64,000 nucleotides of DNA, from positions 201,852 to 265,851 of the forward strand of contig MU657191.1 of assembly GCA_026770575.1 (NCBI GenBank). The letters are read 5' to 3'. The notes beneath the pieces are model-generated. The model ran no database searches, had not been told where the DNA came from, and was given only the letters and a program-made list of their open reading frames with translations. Both the position numbers and the translations under genes were made by a program. Shown here in pieces: positions 21,321 through 31,795 of the stretch (position 1 is its first letter; each line of letters starts with the position of its first letter). The stretch comes from Pelagophyceae sp. CCMP2097. Its lineage: Eukaryota; Sar; Pelagophyceae.

Positions 21321-24300
21321 CTAGTCGTACTGGTCGTCTTCGTCTGGCGGCTGTGGTCGGTCCGGCGCGCCCGGCCCGGTTTCCGGCGGCGCGGCGCCAA
21401 AGGCCGTGTGCGCCGCCGTCGGCTCGAGTGTAGAGTGCTGCCGGATCGAATCTTCGACCCAAGAAGGGTTGACGACGTGCGCGGCCGGCGGCGCGCCGTC
21501 GAGCGGCGCCTCGACGACGACGTGCGTCACCGACGAATCCAGCGCCGCGGAGATTTTAGCGCCTACCCGGCGCGGTCCGCTCGACGCCGAAACGTCAAAA
21601 AGGAGCTGCACGCACCGTAGTACCGGAGCCGGAAGGCGAGGGGCCTGTTGATGGGGTTTCAAGCGCGCCGAGCCGGCGCGCGGCGTCTCTTGCTCCGTCC
21701 TCGGCGGCAAGTTTCGAAGAAATGCTCGGAGAGTCCTTTCTTCCTATCTCGAGCGGGTTTTCTCCTAGAAATTCTTCTATCGATTTTTAGAATTCGCCTC
21801 TAAGATCGTGACTCGAAACGGACGCTGCGTCCGAACAGCGTCGGCCCGGAGACGTACGCCGTGACGCCGCGCAAGCATCGCCTAGGCCGTCATTGGAACG
21901 CGAGACTTTGAAGACGCCTGCTCGTTTCGCAGCGTCGACACATGCACGACGGCGCGCACTTCGGCGTCCTGATCTCAGAGCTCCAGTCGGCCTCGTCGTC
22001 GCGGGACGGCGTCATGTCTTGGTAGAGCGACGACGGCCTGCGACGCAGCCGCTCGGACGGGCGGCAGAAGGTCCCCGCGGGCCTCTGGTTTCTCGCACGC
22101 GTCCGTCCCCCGCGTCCGTCCCCCGCGAGCCCCTCGCGATCCTCCGCGCGGGCGCCGGTGCGGACCGCTGCGCAGCAGCGGCTGCGCGCGCCGCGGCGAG
22201 CGTCTCCTTTGTTGTCGGTTCGAACAAGTGGTCGCCCCAGACGCGGTCGTAGCTGCGCCGCAGCGCCGAAACGTCGTCGCGCGACGCGCAAATGTAGTCG
22301 CGTGGGCCGCCTGGCCGCCGGCGTCGCACACTGCAAGACGCCAGCGGCCACGGGCGCTCTCGCAGGGAGCATCTGAGCGGTGCGAACAGACCCTCCAAAA
22401 GCGACTCACGGTCGACGTGTTTCAAGCCCTCGACGCAGCGCTTGATCCAGCCGACGTCGACGACGGAGAAGAGCCCGTTCTCGCGGTAGATCCTGTCGAC
22501 GGTCTACTCGCCTCCCAAAGGCTCCGAGCGTCTTCCCTTTCGACGAGCCGCGTCGGCGCTGGTTCCCACTTAATCACGGCCGCGTTGCGGTCGGGCGAGT
22601 CGATGACGACGACCTGCGGCCCCTCCCGCGCCGCCGCCTTGGGTGCCGCCGCGACGACGGAGCCGCCATGCTTGGCCTACGGTGCGACGGTGCGACGACG
22701 GCGCCCGCTCTGGGACCTCTCATGGCGGCTTTTGTACAACCATCCGTGGGATCTTTCTATGACGGCTATGGCGGGACCGCTCTCCCGGCGTCCATCTCTG
22801 CGAAGCCGCTCGCAGCTGGAATCACGGGCCGCCCGGAATCGTCGACGCCGCGCTCTACGATGAGGTCCCGCACCGCTTTGGCGTTGAGCGTCGCACCGCC
22901 AATGTCCAGCTGCGCCGAATTCCTACGCCGCGCCGCGTGGGGAGGCGCTCCGCGGCGTCGACGCGACGCACAGGACGAGGAACGTCTCGCCGACGAAGAG
23001 TGAAACCTCGCCTACTCTGCGCCTCGGCACTCTGCGATTCGAGGGCGCGTCGGACCTTGCGCGAGCTGCAGCAGCGCGGCCTGGTCGATGATCTCGTCGT
23101 CGCGGAAGCCGACCTTGCGTTTTGGGGCCTTTGGAGGCGCGTTCCCTTTCTTCGAAGTCTTCGTCGGTAACACTTTGCCTATTTTCGTCGGTAACACTTT
23201 GCCTACGCCCTCACCGGCGTCGCGGAAAGAGGCGCGCGAGGCCGCGGCGGACGCTGCGGCGTACGCGGCTGGTGGAAGATTTCTCGGAGTTCAATTGCCG
23301 TCACGATCTGGTCCCAGGCCTTGTCGCCGCGGAGCTGCTCGCACCGCGGGAAGCGCCACGTGAACCCAGCCGAGAAGAACTTGGACCTGAGCGTGGCGGA
23401 TGACATCGCAGAGGCGCGATGCATCGCGTCAGTGCAACCTGTCAACAAAGGCATCGGCTCCTGGACGCGGGCCGCGACGGCGTCAGCTCGGAGACCTTCA
23501 TCTCGAGGACGACGGACTTTGTGATGTCGCACACAATCAAGTCCGGCCGATCGTCGGACTTGATCCTCCAGCTACGGTTAGCGTTGGGGGCCGCCGCGCA
23601 GAGCCCCGTACTCTCCGACGGTGCCTCTCCCCTGTCGCAAGGACGACGCGCCTCGGGTCGAGGTAGTTTGGGATCTTGTTGGCCTCGAACGGGGCGAGGT
23701 TGCCCTCGAGCTTGCCGAGGATTTTTTCGAGCATGACCGCATCAATGCCCGACCCCACCTTGCCCACGGTGACGATGCACCCGGCGTCGACTCTGCGGTG
23801 CACGGAGAGCGCGCCGAGGACGAACTGCGTCAGCTTGCCCTTGCGCGGGCCCTGGGAGGCCTCGGACCAGTAGGCGCCGACGATGACTGCGTCGATGGTC
23901 GGCGTGCCACCCTCGTAGTCCGGCTTCAACTTGTACCTAAGTAGTCCCGGCTTGCAGGGCCCGTCCCAAACGAACTCGACGCACCAGCCGCCGCGGGCGC
24001 GGTTGTAGTCGCCGCCAAGGTACGGAGCGTCCAGCCGTTTGGCGACGACGCCCTCGCCACCCGCGGCGACGACGCTCTCGTAGAGGTCGCGCAGCGCCGT
24101 GCGCCGCGCCTCTGTAGGCTCGCCGCGCTCGACGAGTACGTGCTTCACGATGCGCAGCCGCTGGCGGTCGTCGTACGCCCACACCCCCGCGGCCGCGGCC
24201 GGCGCCGCCGCGACGCCGTCCTCGATGAGGCGCCCCCTAAGGTTCGCGCAGTCGGACGCGCGCGGCTCCGCCCCCGGAAACGCACAGGATCTTGCGCCGC

Positions 24301-26137
24301 TCGCCGAGCGTAAAGTGCGTGATGCACCCTTTTTCCTTGGCGCGGTGGCCGAGGAGCGCTTGCATAACAGATTCGTCGTCGTCGTCGACGTAGACGACGT
24401 CGTAGACGATGAATTCTATTCGCGCGTCGAGGAGGTGCTGCGACTCGATGGCGTTGTGAACAGTCAAGGGCATGATTTCTTTGCGTTGCAGGATGGCCTC
24501 GTCCGCGGTGTCCGGGAACGATTGGCGAAACTGCTCAATCTTCGCCACGGCTTTGTTGTTCCCAAACGGCAGCGGCCGCTTCGAGTGGCGGTCGATCGTC
24601 GTCACCTCGCCGTCAAGGATGCAGTCGCGCAGCTTTGAAAGGCGCCGGCCGAGTTCCGCAGTGAGGACCGAGTAAATCCGAGAGCACTCGTTCGTCTTGC
24701 GAGAATACATCTTAAACTCCTTGCCGACCTTGTGTACGATCAAACGCTCGCCGTCCAGCTTCTCGTCCACCTGAAACAAGCCTGCCGGAAACGGCCACGG
24801 GGCGGCGGCGCGAGGGAGAAAAGCGAGCGCCCCAGGGGAAATAGCACGACGCACGATGAAGCCGGGCGGGACGTCGGCGGGGTCCGCCCCCTTCTTCTTC
24901 TTGCCCCCGCTGAGTGCTTGCTACGGGGGGCGCGCGATCCCGGAGTGTCGGGCGGGCGGACGACGCACCTCGACGATGGCGACCTGGTCCGGGGCCTTTG
25001 GAAACCCGAGGCAGACCATGGGCGCAAAGGGTTCGCCGACTTCGAGGGTGAAATTGGCGGCCTCGTCGTCTGGAATCTTCTTCTGGCCGGGGCCGTCGCT
25101 CGCAAACTCGGCACAGACGCGCCGGAGGTCCGAACACGTCGCGTAGCTCGTCACCGCCGCCTACGGACGCTCTCCGCGCCGTCTTCGTCGACGGATGGGC
25201 GCGACGCACGCGGTGCATGCACTTGAAGATTGCATTTTCCTTGAGGCCGATCTTCACTTCCCCGAGGATGATTCGGACGATCCAGGCGTGCTCGCGCGGC
25301 GCAAAGGAGTCGATGTGCCGCGCGAAGAGGTCGTTGCACGCCTTGGCCGGCGACCCCTTGGTCGCGGTGACCGCGTCGAGGAAACGGTTCACTTCCTAGG
25401 GACGCGTGCGCGCACCAAACCCGCCAAGCAACGACCCAGACCGACGACGGGACTCGACGCGCCACTTTCACAGGCGCGCACCGCGAGCGTCGCCTCGGAC
25501 CTAGGCGGCGGCGTCCGGGCGCGCCGTCGCCGGCGCGCATGGCCAAGAAAGCTCTAGCGCGCACCTTTTCTTGGCCGTCCGCTTCTCGAGGATTGCTTGC
25601 ACGGTGAGCGCGAGCTCGGGACTGACGAACTCGGCGCGCGCGTCGGGGTCGCCGGCGTGGTACGCGAGCTTGGCGCCGTCGGCGCCGCCTTTTGTGAGGT
25701 TGATGGCCGCCGCGTAGACTTTCGCCAGCGTCTTCACTTTGAGGCCGTAGTTCTTGCGGTGGCAGTCGATCACGGGCACCACGAGGCGCACCAAAGGGTA
25801 CCAGCTCTGCTGCCCCACCACGCGCGACCGCGCGCCCGAGAAGAGCATCTCCCTGCAGGCGAACGCTCGGACGACGCCCGCAAAAAGACCGGGAGCGCGC
25901 CGCGGGCGCGTGCGCGGCGTCGGCAGGCGCCCGCCGCCTCGCGGCGCCTCACAGGCAGGGCGCGCCGGGGCCCCTTTTGAACGAAAGGCGTGCGACTACG
26001 CACAGCTTCTTGGCTGCGCCAGCCGTCGTCGAGATGGCGTCGAGCGTCTCACAGACGTCGGCGTAGCTCAGGTTCGAGCATGCTTCCAACTTCGCGCTCT
26101 CGGCCTCGGCCTCGGCCGGCGCCGGCGCGTCGTTCAT
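21321..26137 (-). CDS. LIG4: DNA ligase IV
   Basis: ATP-dependent ligase of non-homologous end joining, acting with XRCC4. Exons read with confidence: 26137-26004, 25852-25565, 25500-25482 (19 nt), 25395-25210, 25160-24969, 24770-24286 and from 24236; then a series down to 21321 with less certain edges. The N-terminal DNA-binding domain has YPLVRLVVPVIDCHRKNYGL; the nucleotidyltransferase has EKLDGERLIVHK (adenylated Lys), CILDGEV, FIVYDVVYV, AGGEGVVAKR and LLRYKLKPDYEG; the OB fold ends around FTWRFPRCEQLRGDKAW. A Lys-rich linker has two KVLPTK units. BRCT1 pieces include SLFVGETFLVL and ENGLFSVVDVGWIKRCVEGL, and the last exon has a BRCT2 with THVVVEAPL and NPSWVEDSIRQHS. The intron between 24771 and 24968 is long (198 nt) for this genome. 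Confidence 0.85.
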
Positions 26138-26235
26138 TCCAGCCAGTTGATCGCCTAAAGCCCGGCGTGGAAACACATTGTTCGGTGTTCGGGACTCGGG
26201 AGACGCGTCGACGCGTCGTTCGGAGGTCGAGGCGA
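26138..26235. promoter_or_regulatory. 98-bp divergent promoter, LIG4 / SDR
   Basis: Only 98 bp separate the start codons of LIG4 (minus) and the dehydrogenase (plus), including both 5' UTRs and core promoters. It contains an AT-richer patch aacacattgttcggtg. This is the tightest head-to-head spacing in the window. Confidence 0.5.
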
Positions 26236-27237
26236 ATGCGCGTCGTCTCATCGGCGGTCCTCCGGCGGGCGCTGGCCTTTGTGGGCATGGCGTTTGCCCG
26301 CGGCGCCGGGCGGCCGTTCGATTTGGCGGTGGTGACTGGGGCGTCTTCCGGAATCGGCGCAGCACTCGCGCGAAGGCTCTGCGAGAGCGGGGCCGCCGCA
26401 AACGTGGTCGGCGTCGGCCGGCGCGCGCATGGCGCAGGCGACTGGGCCGACGCACGCTTCGCCTACGTCTCCGCCGACGTCGCCACGGAGGAGGGCCGCG
26501 CGGCCGTCGGCGCCGCAGTGGCCGAGCTGCTCACGGGGCGTTCGGCGAGGGTCGCCGTCGTGCACAACGCCGCCGACGCGGGCGAGCTGCGCGGCGTCAA
26601 GGACCTCAATCTCGCCAAGTTTCGCGAGACGATGGCCACGAACGTCGAGGCGCCGCTGTTCTTGACGCAAACGCTGCTGCCGCACCTCGGCCGCGGGTCG
26701 CGCGTCCTCCACGTCAGCTCGGGCGCCGCGCACGGCGGCATTTCCTCCATGGCGCCGTACTGCGCCTCAAAGGCGGCGCTCCTCTCGCTGAAGCAGGCGC
26801 TCGCGATGGAGCTCGCGCCAGAGGGCATCCTCGTACCGCACCGCGTCGCATCCGTCTCGCCCGCGGCCCCCGATGCTTATGCGGTAGGTCGGCTCGGCGC
26901 AGCCGGGCGTCGTGGACACGGCGATGCAGCGGAGCGTCGTCGACGCGGCGCGGGGCGACTACGCGATGCGCCCGTACGATCCGACCGCGGTCGACGCCAG
27001 ATGGCGGCCCGACTTTGGCGCGGTAGGTACTTCGAGGGGCTCCGCGCGGAGACTCCCGCAGCCCGCGCCGCATGGCCGCGCCCGCCGCCGCAACTCGGCC
27101 TGGACACAGCGGAGAACGTTGCATGTTTCTTCACGTGGCTCCTCCGCGACGCCGACGACGGCGAGTTCGGCGAGGGAGACTGGGACATCCAAGACGCGAA
27201 ACATCACGATCGGTGGGCCGCCGCGCCGGACCTCTAG
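26236..27237 (+). CDS. classical short-chain dehydrogenase/reductase
   Basis: NAD(P)-dependent oxidoreductase of the classical SDR family, of the short form resembling sepiapterin-reductase-like enzymes; the substrate cannot be assigned. Exons 26236-26832, 26888-26973 and 27027-27237 give 297 residues. The Rossmann motif TGASSGIG is at 34-41, HNAAD replaces the usual NNAG, LHVSSGAA supplies the catalytic Ser and YCASK supplies Tyr175 and Lys179. PGVVDT after the first intron is the standard PG motif. Intron 2 (gtacga...gtag, 53 nt) restores the frame to RPYFEGLRAETPAA. A short hydrophobic N-terminus (MRVVSSAVLRRALAFVG) may be an organelle-targeting sequence. It shares a 98-bp promoter with LIG4, which probably reflects genome compactness rather than function. 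Confidence 0.8.
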   Translation: MRVVSSAVLRRALAFVGMAFARGAGRPFDLAVVTGASSGIGAALARRLCESGAAANVVGVGRRAHGAGDWADARFAYVSADVATEEGRAAVGAAVAELLTGRSARVAVVHNAADAGELRGVKDLNLAKFRETMATNVEAPLFLTQTLLPHLGRGSRVLHVSSGAAHGGISSMAPYCASKAALLSLKQALAMELAPEGILVPHRVASVSPAAPDAYAVGRLGAAGRRGHGDAAERRRRGAGRLRDAPVRSDRGRRQMAARLWRGRYFEGLRAETPAARAAWPRPPPQLGLDTAENVACFFTWLLRDADDGEFGEGDWDIQDAKHHDRWAAAPDL

Positions 27238-27507
27238 GGGCGGAAACCCGACCATGCTCAAGTAACACTTGTAAGCCCGCGGCTGCCGTTTAAAGGTATC
27301 GGGGTGGATGCATTTGGACGCTCCCGGGCAGCTTTTGGCCTCGGGCGGTAGCGTGCTTCGAACCATGTCGTGGCCACGCACGTATCACGGGGCTCTGCCA
27401 CCTCGAACTGCAATTGGGACTTTCGCCTTTTGCGAGAGGGTCCGCCTTTTCGCTCGACGAGGCATGCAGAGGCTTCTTATAACAGGGGACGACGTCGGGG
27501 ATGGCGT

Positions 27508-28466
27508 TTAGCGTGTCACGTCGCAATTGAACGAACGCCAGGCTTGTTGCGCGTGGACGGGCGCGTCGCCCCATGAGACCCTGCGTCGACGCAGTCGCGC
27601 GTTGACCTCTTTCCGCCTCGAGACCCCGCAGCACGGATGGTGGCAAATCAATGCGCGGGGGGAACGGACGCCGCGCGCGTACTGTGCGACGATGCGCCAT
27701 CTAGCCTTGAGGTCTGCGCACTTTGCCGCGGGCGTGTTCCCGCGCGGCTCGTCCGTCATCTCGGCCGCGTAGAGGGCTTCTCTTCGCGGCGAGGACTCGA
27801 CGTCGTCCAGGCGCGCGTCCAGGGAATTCAGGGACCCGTATTCGCCGGGGGGCGGGAGGAGGTCCACGGAGTGCGGGTCGTCGTCGTAGCCGCGCGCGCC
27901 GTTGCGCACGTCGTCCTGCGGCTCCACGCCGCCGGGCTGCCGCGCCTGGTCCTGGAGAGGGGCATCGATTGACGAGGCTCCATGTCAAATGGGGGCTCTC
28001 TCGCCGCGGGGGTCGCCGCAGGTGGGAACGCGCCTGCGCGAACGCGTCGTCGTCGGACCGGTCGAACGCGGCGTCGATCTCGAGGGCCAGCTTATCGGCG
28101 TCGGCGTACATTTCCGCAAAGAGGTCGGCCGGCGGCGCCGCGGCGTGGCGCTGCTCGACTTCTCGGAGGACGCGTTGGACGAGGATCATATTCTCCATAG
28201 CTTCTTGTTCAGCGTTCAAAAGCCGAGACTCAAACGACTGCCGGTCCAGCGTCGCAGACGCAGAAGTCGCCTCGGACAGGCCTACGCGACCGTCGAGGCG
28301 CGGCCCTGGATCCTCGTCGCGACGGACCTGACTCGCAGAGGACCGAGTGGCGGATCGAAGCAGCGAGGACGACGATGAGGAGGAGCAGCGTCGCGGGCAC
28401 CGCGAACCAAAACTCCTGCCGGGAGAGGAAGCCCCGGTCTTTCTCGTCCCTCTTGGCCGGGCCCAT
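27508..28466 (-). CDS. single-pass membrane protein of unknown function
   Basis: Unrecognised. Exon 1 (28466-28328) encodes a charged N-terminus and one transmembrane helix (FWFAVPATLLLLIVVLAASI). It joins in phase 1, through a 46-nt intron, exon 2 (28281 to about 28018), a helical segment with ENMILVQRVLREVEQRH. A third exon (about 27945-27508) holds an acidic stretch, DDDPHSVDLLPPPGEYGSL and SLDARLDDVESS. The exon 2-3 junction works best with a GC-AG donor (cag followed by gcgcgt). It is probably a tail-exposed anchored adaptor; the helical segment could oligomerise. Its start lies 122 bp from the divergent GGCT-like gene. The C-terminal end after ALYAAEMTDEP is uncertain. Confidence 0.5.
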
Positions 28467-28588
28467 CGTCGCTCGCGCGCGCCGAGCTCCGTTTTTTTGG
28501 CGAGTGTTTCTTTAGCGTTACAAATGTGCCTGTGTGACAACGGTGACGTGACACTGTCTCAACGACGGTGGCCCGTGCCGACGCTCCA
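28467..28588. promoter_or_regulatory. 122-bp divergent promoter, membrane protein / GGCT-like
   Basis: The intergenic space between two divergent start codons contains a T-run (gtttttttgg), an AT-richer core with tttctttagcgttacaaatg, and a gtgacaacggtgacgtgac stretch with a CRE-like TGACGTGA at about 28545. The CRE-like resemblance is only by motif. Confidence 0.4.
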
Positions 28589-29056
28589 ATGGCGCGCGCC
28601 GCCTTGCGGATGTCGCGGGCACTGTCGACGCAGGGCGCCGCGGAAGTGCGGCATATCTTCGCCTACGGGTCTCTAAGGCCCGACGACGACTCGGGGCAGG
28701 AGTGGACCAAGGCCTTTGTCGCCGGGATGACGCAGCGCAAGGGCTCCGTGGGCCCGGCGGCGCTCTACGAGGAGGACTTTGCCTGCGCGGTGCTCCTTGA
28801 CGGCGGGCCGTCGCGCATCGTCGGCTGGGCGCTCGGCTGCGACGACGCGGCGCTCTTCGACCGCAGGCTCGCCGAGGCCGACGTGATCGAAGAGTACGTC
28901 CCCGACGGCTCGGGCGACTACGACCGCGCCGCCGTCGACGTCCGACTCGACGAAGGCGGCACAGTCAAGGCGTGGGTCTACCACGTGCCAAGGTGCCTCA
29001 AAGAAAAACACATCCCCTCGGGCGACTGGCTCCAACGCGATACCAAACAACACTAA
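28589..29056 (+). CDS. gamma-glutamylcyclotransferase / AIG2-like protein
   Basis: Single-exon protein of 155 residues of the GGCT/GGACT (AIG2-like) superfamily, which cyclises gamma-glutamyl amides to 5-oxoproline. The family signature HIFAYGSLRPD is present near residue 23, as are VGWALGC and a Glu in EADVIEEY at the position of the catalytic acid, then YDRAAVDVRL and KAWVYHVP. The first 20 residues (MARAALRMSRALSTQG) are basic and hydroxylated and could be a mitochondrial presequence, but could equally be an over-long start. Substrate (glutathione, gamma-glutamylamine or another) cannot be decided. Its stop is 115 bp from the convergent PIP-box gene. Confidence 0.75.
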   Translation: MARAALRMSRALSTQGAAEVRHIFAYGSLRPDDDSGQEWTKAFVAGMTQRKGSVGPAALYEEDFACAVLLDGGPSRIVGWALGCDDAALFDRRLAEADVIEEYVPDGSGDYDRAAVDVRLDEGGTVKAWVYHVPRCLKEKHIPSGDWLQRDTKQH

Positions 29057-29171
29057 CCGACGCCGCCCAGGACGCCCCGGGCTTTAATGTTTGATGAGGT
29101 GAGGCGATGTTGAGTACAATAGTTACGCGAGTCAGTATGGTTATCGGCGCCGCGGCGCCCCGGGCGACGTT

Positions 29172-30536
29172 CTATTTGCCCCAGAACGACATCAACGTTA
29201 CCTGCTTCTTCGGCTTGCGCGCCCCGTCTTCGACGCGCTCGGACTCGTCGCGTGGCCTCCGGTGCCCGGGCGCCGGCGACGGAGCAACCGGCTCGGCCGA
29301 CGGAGCGACCTGCTTGGCCGACGGAGCGACCGGCTCGGCCGACGGAACGACCGGCTCGGCCTCCGCCGTCTGCATGATCGTCGCCGCCTCGGCCGGTTTC
29401 GAGTCGGCAGCGGAGCACGGTCGAGTCGGCTCTTCCACCGCTGCCGGCGCCGTGGGAGTCGGCTCTTCCGCAGGTGCCGGCGCCGTGGCGACGAGCGCCG
29501 GCGCCGCGGCAACGAGCGACTGCGCCGAATCTTCGAGCGGCTGCGCGCATTCGACGAGCTGCACGGCTTCGCCGTCATCGGGTTCGCCGAGCGTCTGCTC
29601 GCCGGCCGCCGGCGCGGCCTCGGGAGCCGCGGCGTCACCCTCCTCGGGCGCCGGCGCGGCCTCGGGCGCCGCAGCGCCACCCTCCCCGGCCGCCGGCGCG
29701 GCCTCAGGCGCCGGCACGGCCTCGGGCGCCGCAGCGTCGCCCTCGGGGAGGAACGCCTGCAGCTGGCCGTCGGCGGCGAGGTCTGCGAGCGAGGGCCCGT
29801 CGAAGGTCGACGAGGCGCCCATGCGCTCGAGGACGAGTTGCTGATAGAGCTTCAATTTGCCGAGGGCGTGGGCCCAGGCCCAGCCGCGCGAGACGTCAGC
29901 GCCGTGGCGCGCGTCGTGGCACTTGCCGGCGTGCTTGAGCACCTCGACGTCGGTGCCGAGCGTGAGCGGCTCGTTTCCGCCACCGCAGAGCGCCGTGCCG
30001 CGGGGCCAACTGTTGGAGGCAGCGCCGACGCCCGCTGCCATCTTCTCGAGGACGACCATGACCTTGCTCCGGTTTTGCGCCGACTTGCCGACGAGGACCG
30101 CGGACTTCTCCATCAGAGCGAGCCACGCCGGCGCGCGCGCGCCCGCCGCGGAAAGCGCGGCGCGGACGCGGTCCTCGGTGCTCCACGCCTCGAACGTCGC
30201 CAGCACGGCCTCCGCTGCCGCGCGCTCCGCGTCGTCGAGCAACCGCGGCGCCTCGCCGTGCGCCGCGTCGAGCAGCGCGGCCTGCGCCGCCGTGAGGCGC
30301 GGCGCGTTGCTCGGCCGCGAGACGCGCAGCACCGGCACCGGCGCCGGCGTCACCGCCGCAAACGCCTCGCCGTCGGCCGCCTCGGGCGCCGCGCCCTGCT
30401 GCCGCGACGACTTCCGCGTCGCCTCCTGCTTGCCGCGCGGCGTAACCATCGCGCGGGGCCGCTTCCTCGGCGCCGCGGCTGCGGCCGAGCTGGGACCACC
30501 GAGGCCCAGCGACGCGAGGTACGCCTCGTTGCGCGC
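29172..30536 (-). CDS. Ala/Pro/Glu-rich protein with C-terminal PIP-box-like motif
   Basis: Unrecognised protein of at least 425 residues (ATG 30449), probably longer: the frame stays open to a gtgcctag acceptor ending at 30537, adding ARNEAYLASLGLGG, so a 5' exon exists upstream. The N-terminus is basic with nuclear-localisation-like PRKRPR. A central globular part includes LLDAAHGEAPRLLDDAER and GRGWAWAHALGKLKLYQQ-like helices (the latter reads SRGWAWAHALGKL). The second half is low complexity: repeats of APEAAPAA and PSAEPVA. The extreme C-terminus KKQVTLMSFWGK fits a PCNA-interacting peptide (Q-x-x-L-x-x-F-W), the usual place for one. It is probably a replication- or repair-associated nuclear protein. 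Family identity is unknown. Confidence 0.55.
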   Translation of the reverse strand, partial: ARNEAYLASLGLGGPSSAAAAAPRKRPRAMVTPRGKQEATRKSSRQQGAAPEAADGEAFAAVTPAPVPVLRVSRPSNAPRLTAAQAALLDAAHGEAPRLLDDAERAAAEAVLATFEAWSTEDRVRAALSAAGARAPAWLALMEKSAVLVGKSAQNRSKVMVVLEKMAAGVGAASNSWPRGTALCGGGNEPLTLGTDVEVLKHAGKCHDARHGADVSRGWAWAHALGKLKLYQQLVLERMGASSTFDGPSLADLAADGQLQAFLPEGDAAAPEAVPAPEAAPAAGEGGAAAPEAAPAPEEGDAAAPEAAPAAGEQTLGEPDDGEAVQLVECAQPLEDSAQSLVAAAPALVATAPAPAEEPTPTAPAAVEEPTRPCSAADSKPAEAATIMQTAEAEPVVPSAEPVAPSAKQVAPSAEPVAPSPAPGHRRPRDESERVEDGARKPKKQVTLMSFWGK

Positions 30537-30607
30537 CTAGGCACGCGCGCTACGCTCGCGGCCCTTCCCCGCGCGGGCGGCGGCAGCTGCGAGGCGCGGC
30601 CCCGCGG

Positions 30608-30745
30608 CCTCGCCGCTCCAGCACGATTCTACTCGGCCGGCTTTCGGCAGGGCCGGCCAAGGGGCCGCGCCTCGCCGCTCCACCACGATTCTACTCGGCC
30701 GGCTTTCGGCAGGGCCGGCCAACGCCAGACGCCGCTCCGCACGAT
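30608..30745. repeat. 62-bp tandem repeat with internal hairpin
   Basis: Two copies of a 62-bp unit start at 30608 and 30670, nearly identical, with a third degenerate start near 30731. Each contains ggccggctttcggcagggccggcc, which can fold into a GC-rich hairpin. It lies where the 5' exon of the minus-strand PIP-box gene would be expected. A second, different tandem duplication of a cggctgcgccatcgcgtc unit follows at about 30795-30850. Confidence 0.85.
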
Positions 30746-30866
30746 GTTGGCGTCGCGCTGCCGCTCATAGTCGCACCGGCCGTCGCTCGCGCCCGGCTGC
30801 GCCATCGCGTCCAGGGCCCCGCCGTCGCCCGGCTGCGCCATCGCGTCGGGGCAACTGGTGCGGTCG

Positions 30867-31352
30867 CTTCAAATTCAAAATGTAAACCGCCAAAAAACGA
30901 GCTTGGAGCAGCGGTGGGAATTCATTTAAGGGTGAAGTGAATTATTCACTGAATAAATTCACTTCACCATATTCACTTCACATTCACATTCACATTCACT
31001 ACCACCGAACATTTGTGAAGGACTTCATTAATGACTTCACCAACCCCGGCCGCCGGCCACCGTCGAACGTCGCTGTGGGGTCCCCGGAGGAGGTCCCACC
31101 GTCGCTCTGAGGTCCCCGGAGGACCGGAGGGAGTCGCACTGCCCTTGAGCAGACGTCCTGGGGCCATTAGTGGCGCATACAGCCGTCGGCGGACGAGCCT
31201 TTCACTGATTCACTGATTCACTTCACATTCACCAGGATTTGCAGCCGTAGTGAACGTCGATTCATTAATGACTTCACTACCACCGAACATTTGGGGGCTC
31301 GCGTGAATATTCACTCACTTTGAATTTCCAGTGAATTCCCACCGCTGGCTTG
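30867..31352. mobile_element. AT-rich inverted-repeat element (MITE-like)
   Basis: An AT-rich block in GC-rich surroundings, bounded by a 16-bp inverted repeat, cagcggtgggaattca at 30909-30924 and its complement at 31332-31347. Inside are many ATTCACTT-type words and a module (ttcattaatgacttcac plus cactaccaccgaacattt) present twice in rearranged order (30997-31040 and 31261-31292). No transposase frame. A clear target-site duplication was not found. A GC-rich insert (about 31045-31190) occupies the middle. Confidence 0.55.
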
Positions 31353-31471
31353 GAGCGCCGAGCTTCTGGCCGAAACTTGAGCTACGACGGCGAAAAGTTA
31401 CGCCCCGCCGTCGATCGAGGCGCGTCGGAGCCGGCTTCCCGGGCGTTCGGTCGCGACCGGCCGGTCGGGAT

Positions 31472-31795
31472 ATGCCGGTTCTCGACGTCGACGACGACAT
31501 CTTTTTCCTGCCAAAGCTCCATGAGGACTTTGTCGGCGGAAGGGCGCTCTTCCCGGAGCTCCGCGCCTCGGCGCGCGAGTTCACGCCGAGCGCGTCGTCC
31601 GGCGACCTCTCCCGGGCGTCCTACTCGAGCCTCAACGAGTCGTCGTTCATCTCGCACGAGGCGAGCGCGAACGGCTGGCGCCCTCGCTCGTCCTCGTGGG
31701 GATCGCAGGAACCCTCTGGCTGCCGCGGAGCTGCCGCCGACCTGATGGCGCTCGCCCGGGCGTCACGCGGCCGTGCGAGGTCGTGTCCGTGGGAA
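31472..31795 (+). CDS. putative first exon of an unknown Ser-rich protein
   Basis: An ATG opens a coding-looking frame beginning MPVLDVDDDIFFLPKLHEDF, followed by Ser-rich segments (SASSGDLSRASYSSLNESSF). It reaches a good donor, gtgagg, at about 31801. The downstream exon was not found with confidence. It may join the coding-looking frame at 32140-32700. No family was recognised. Confidence 0.35.
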
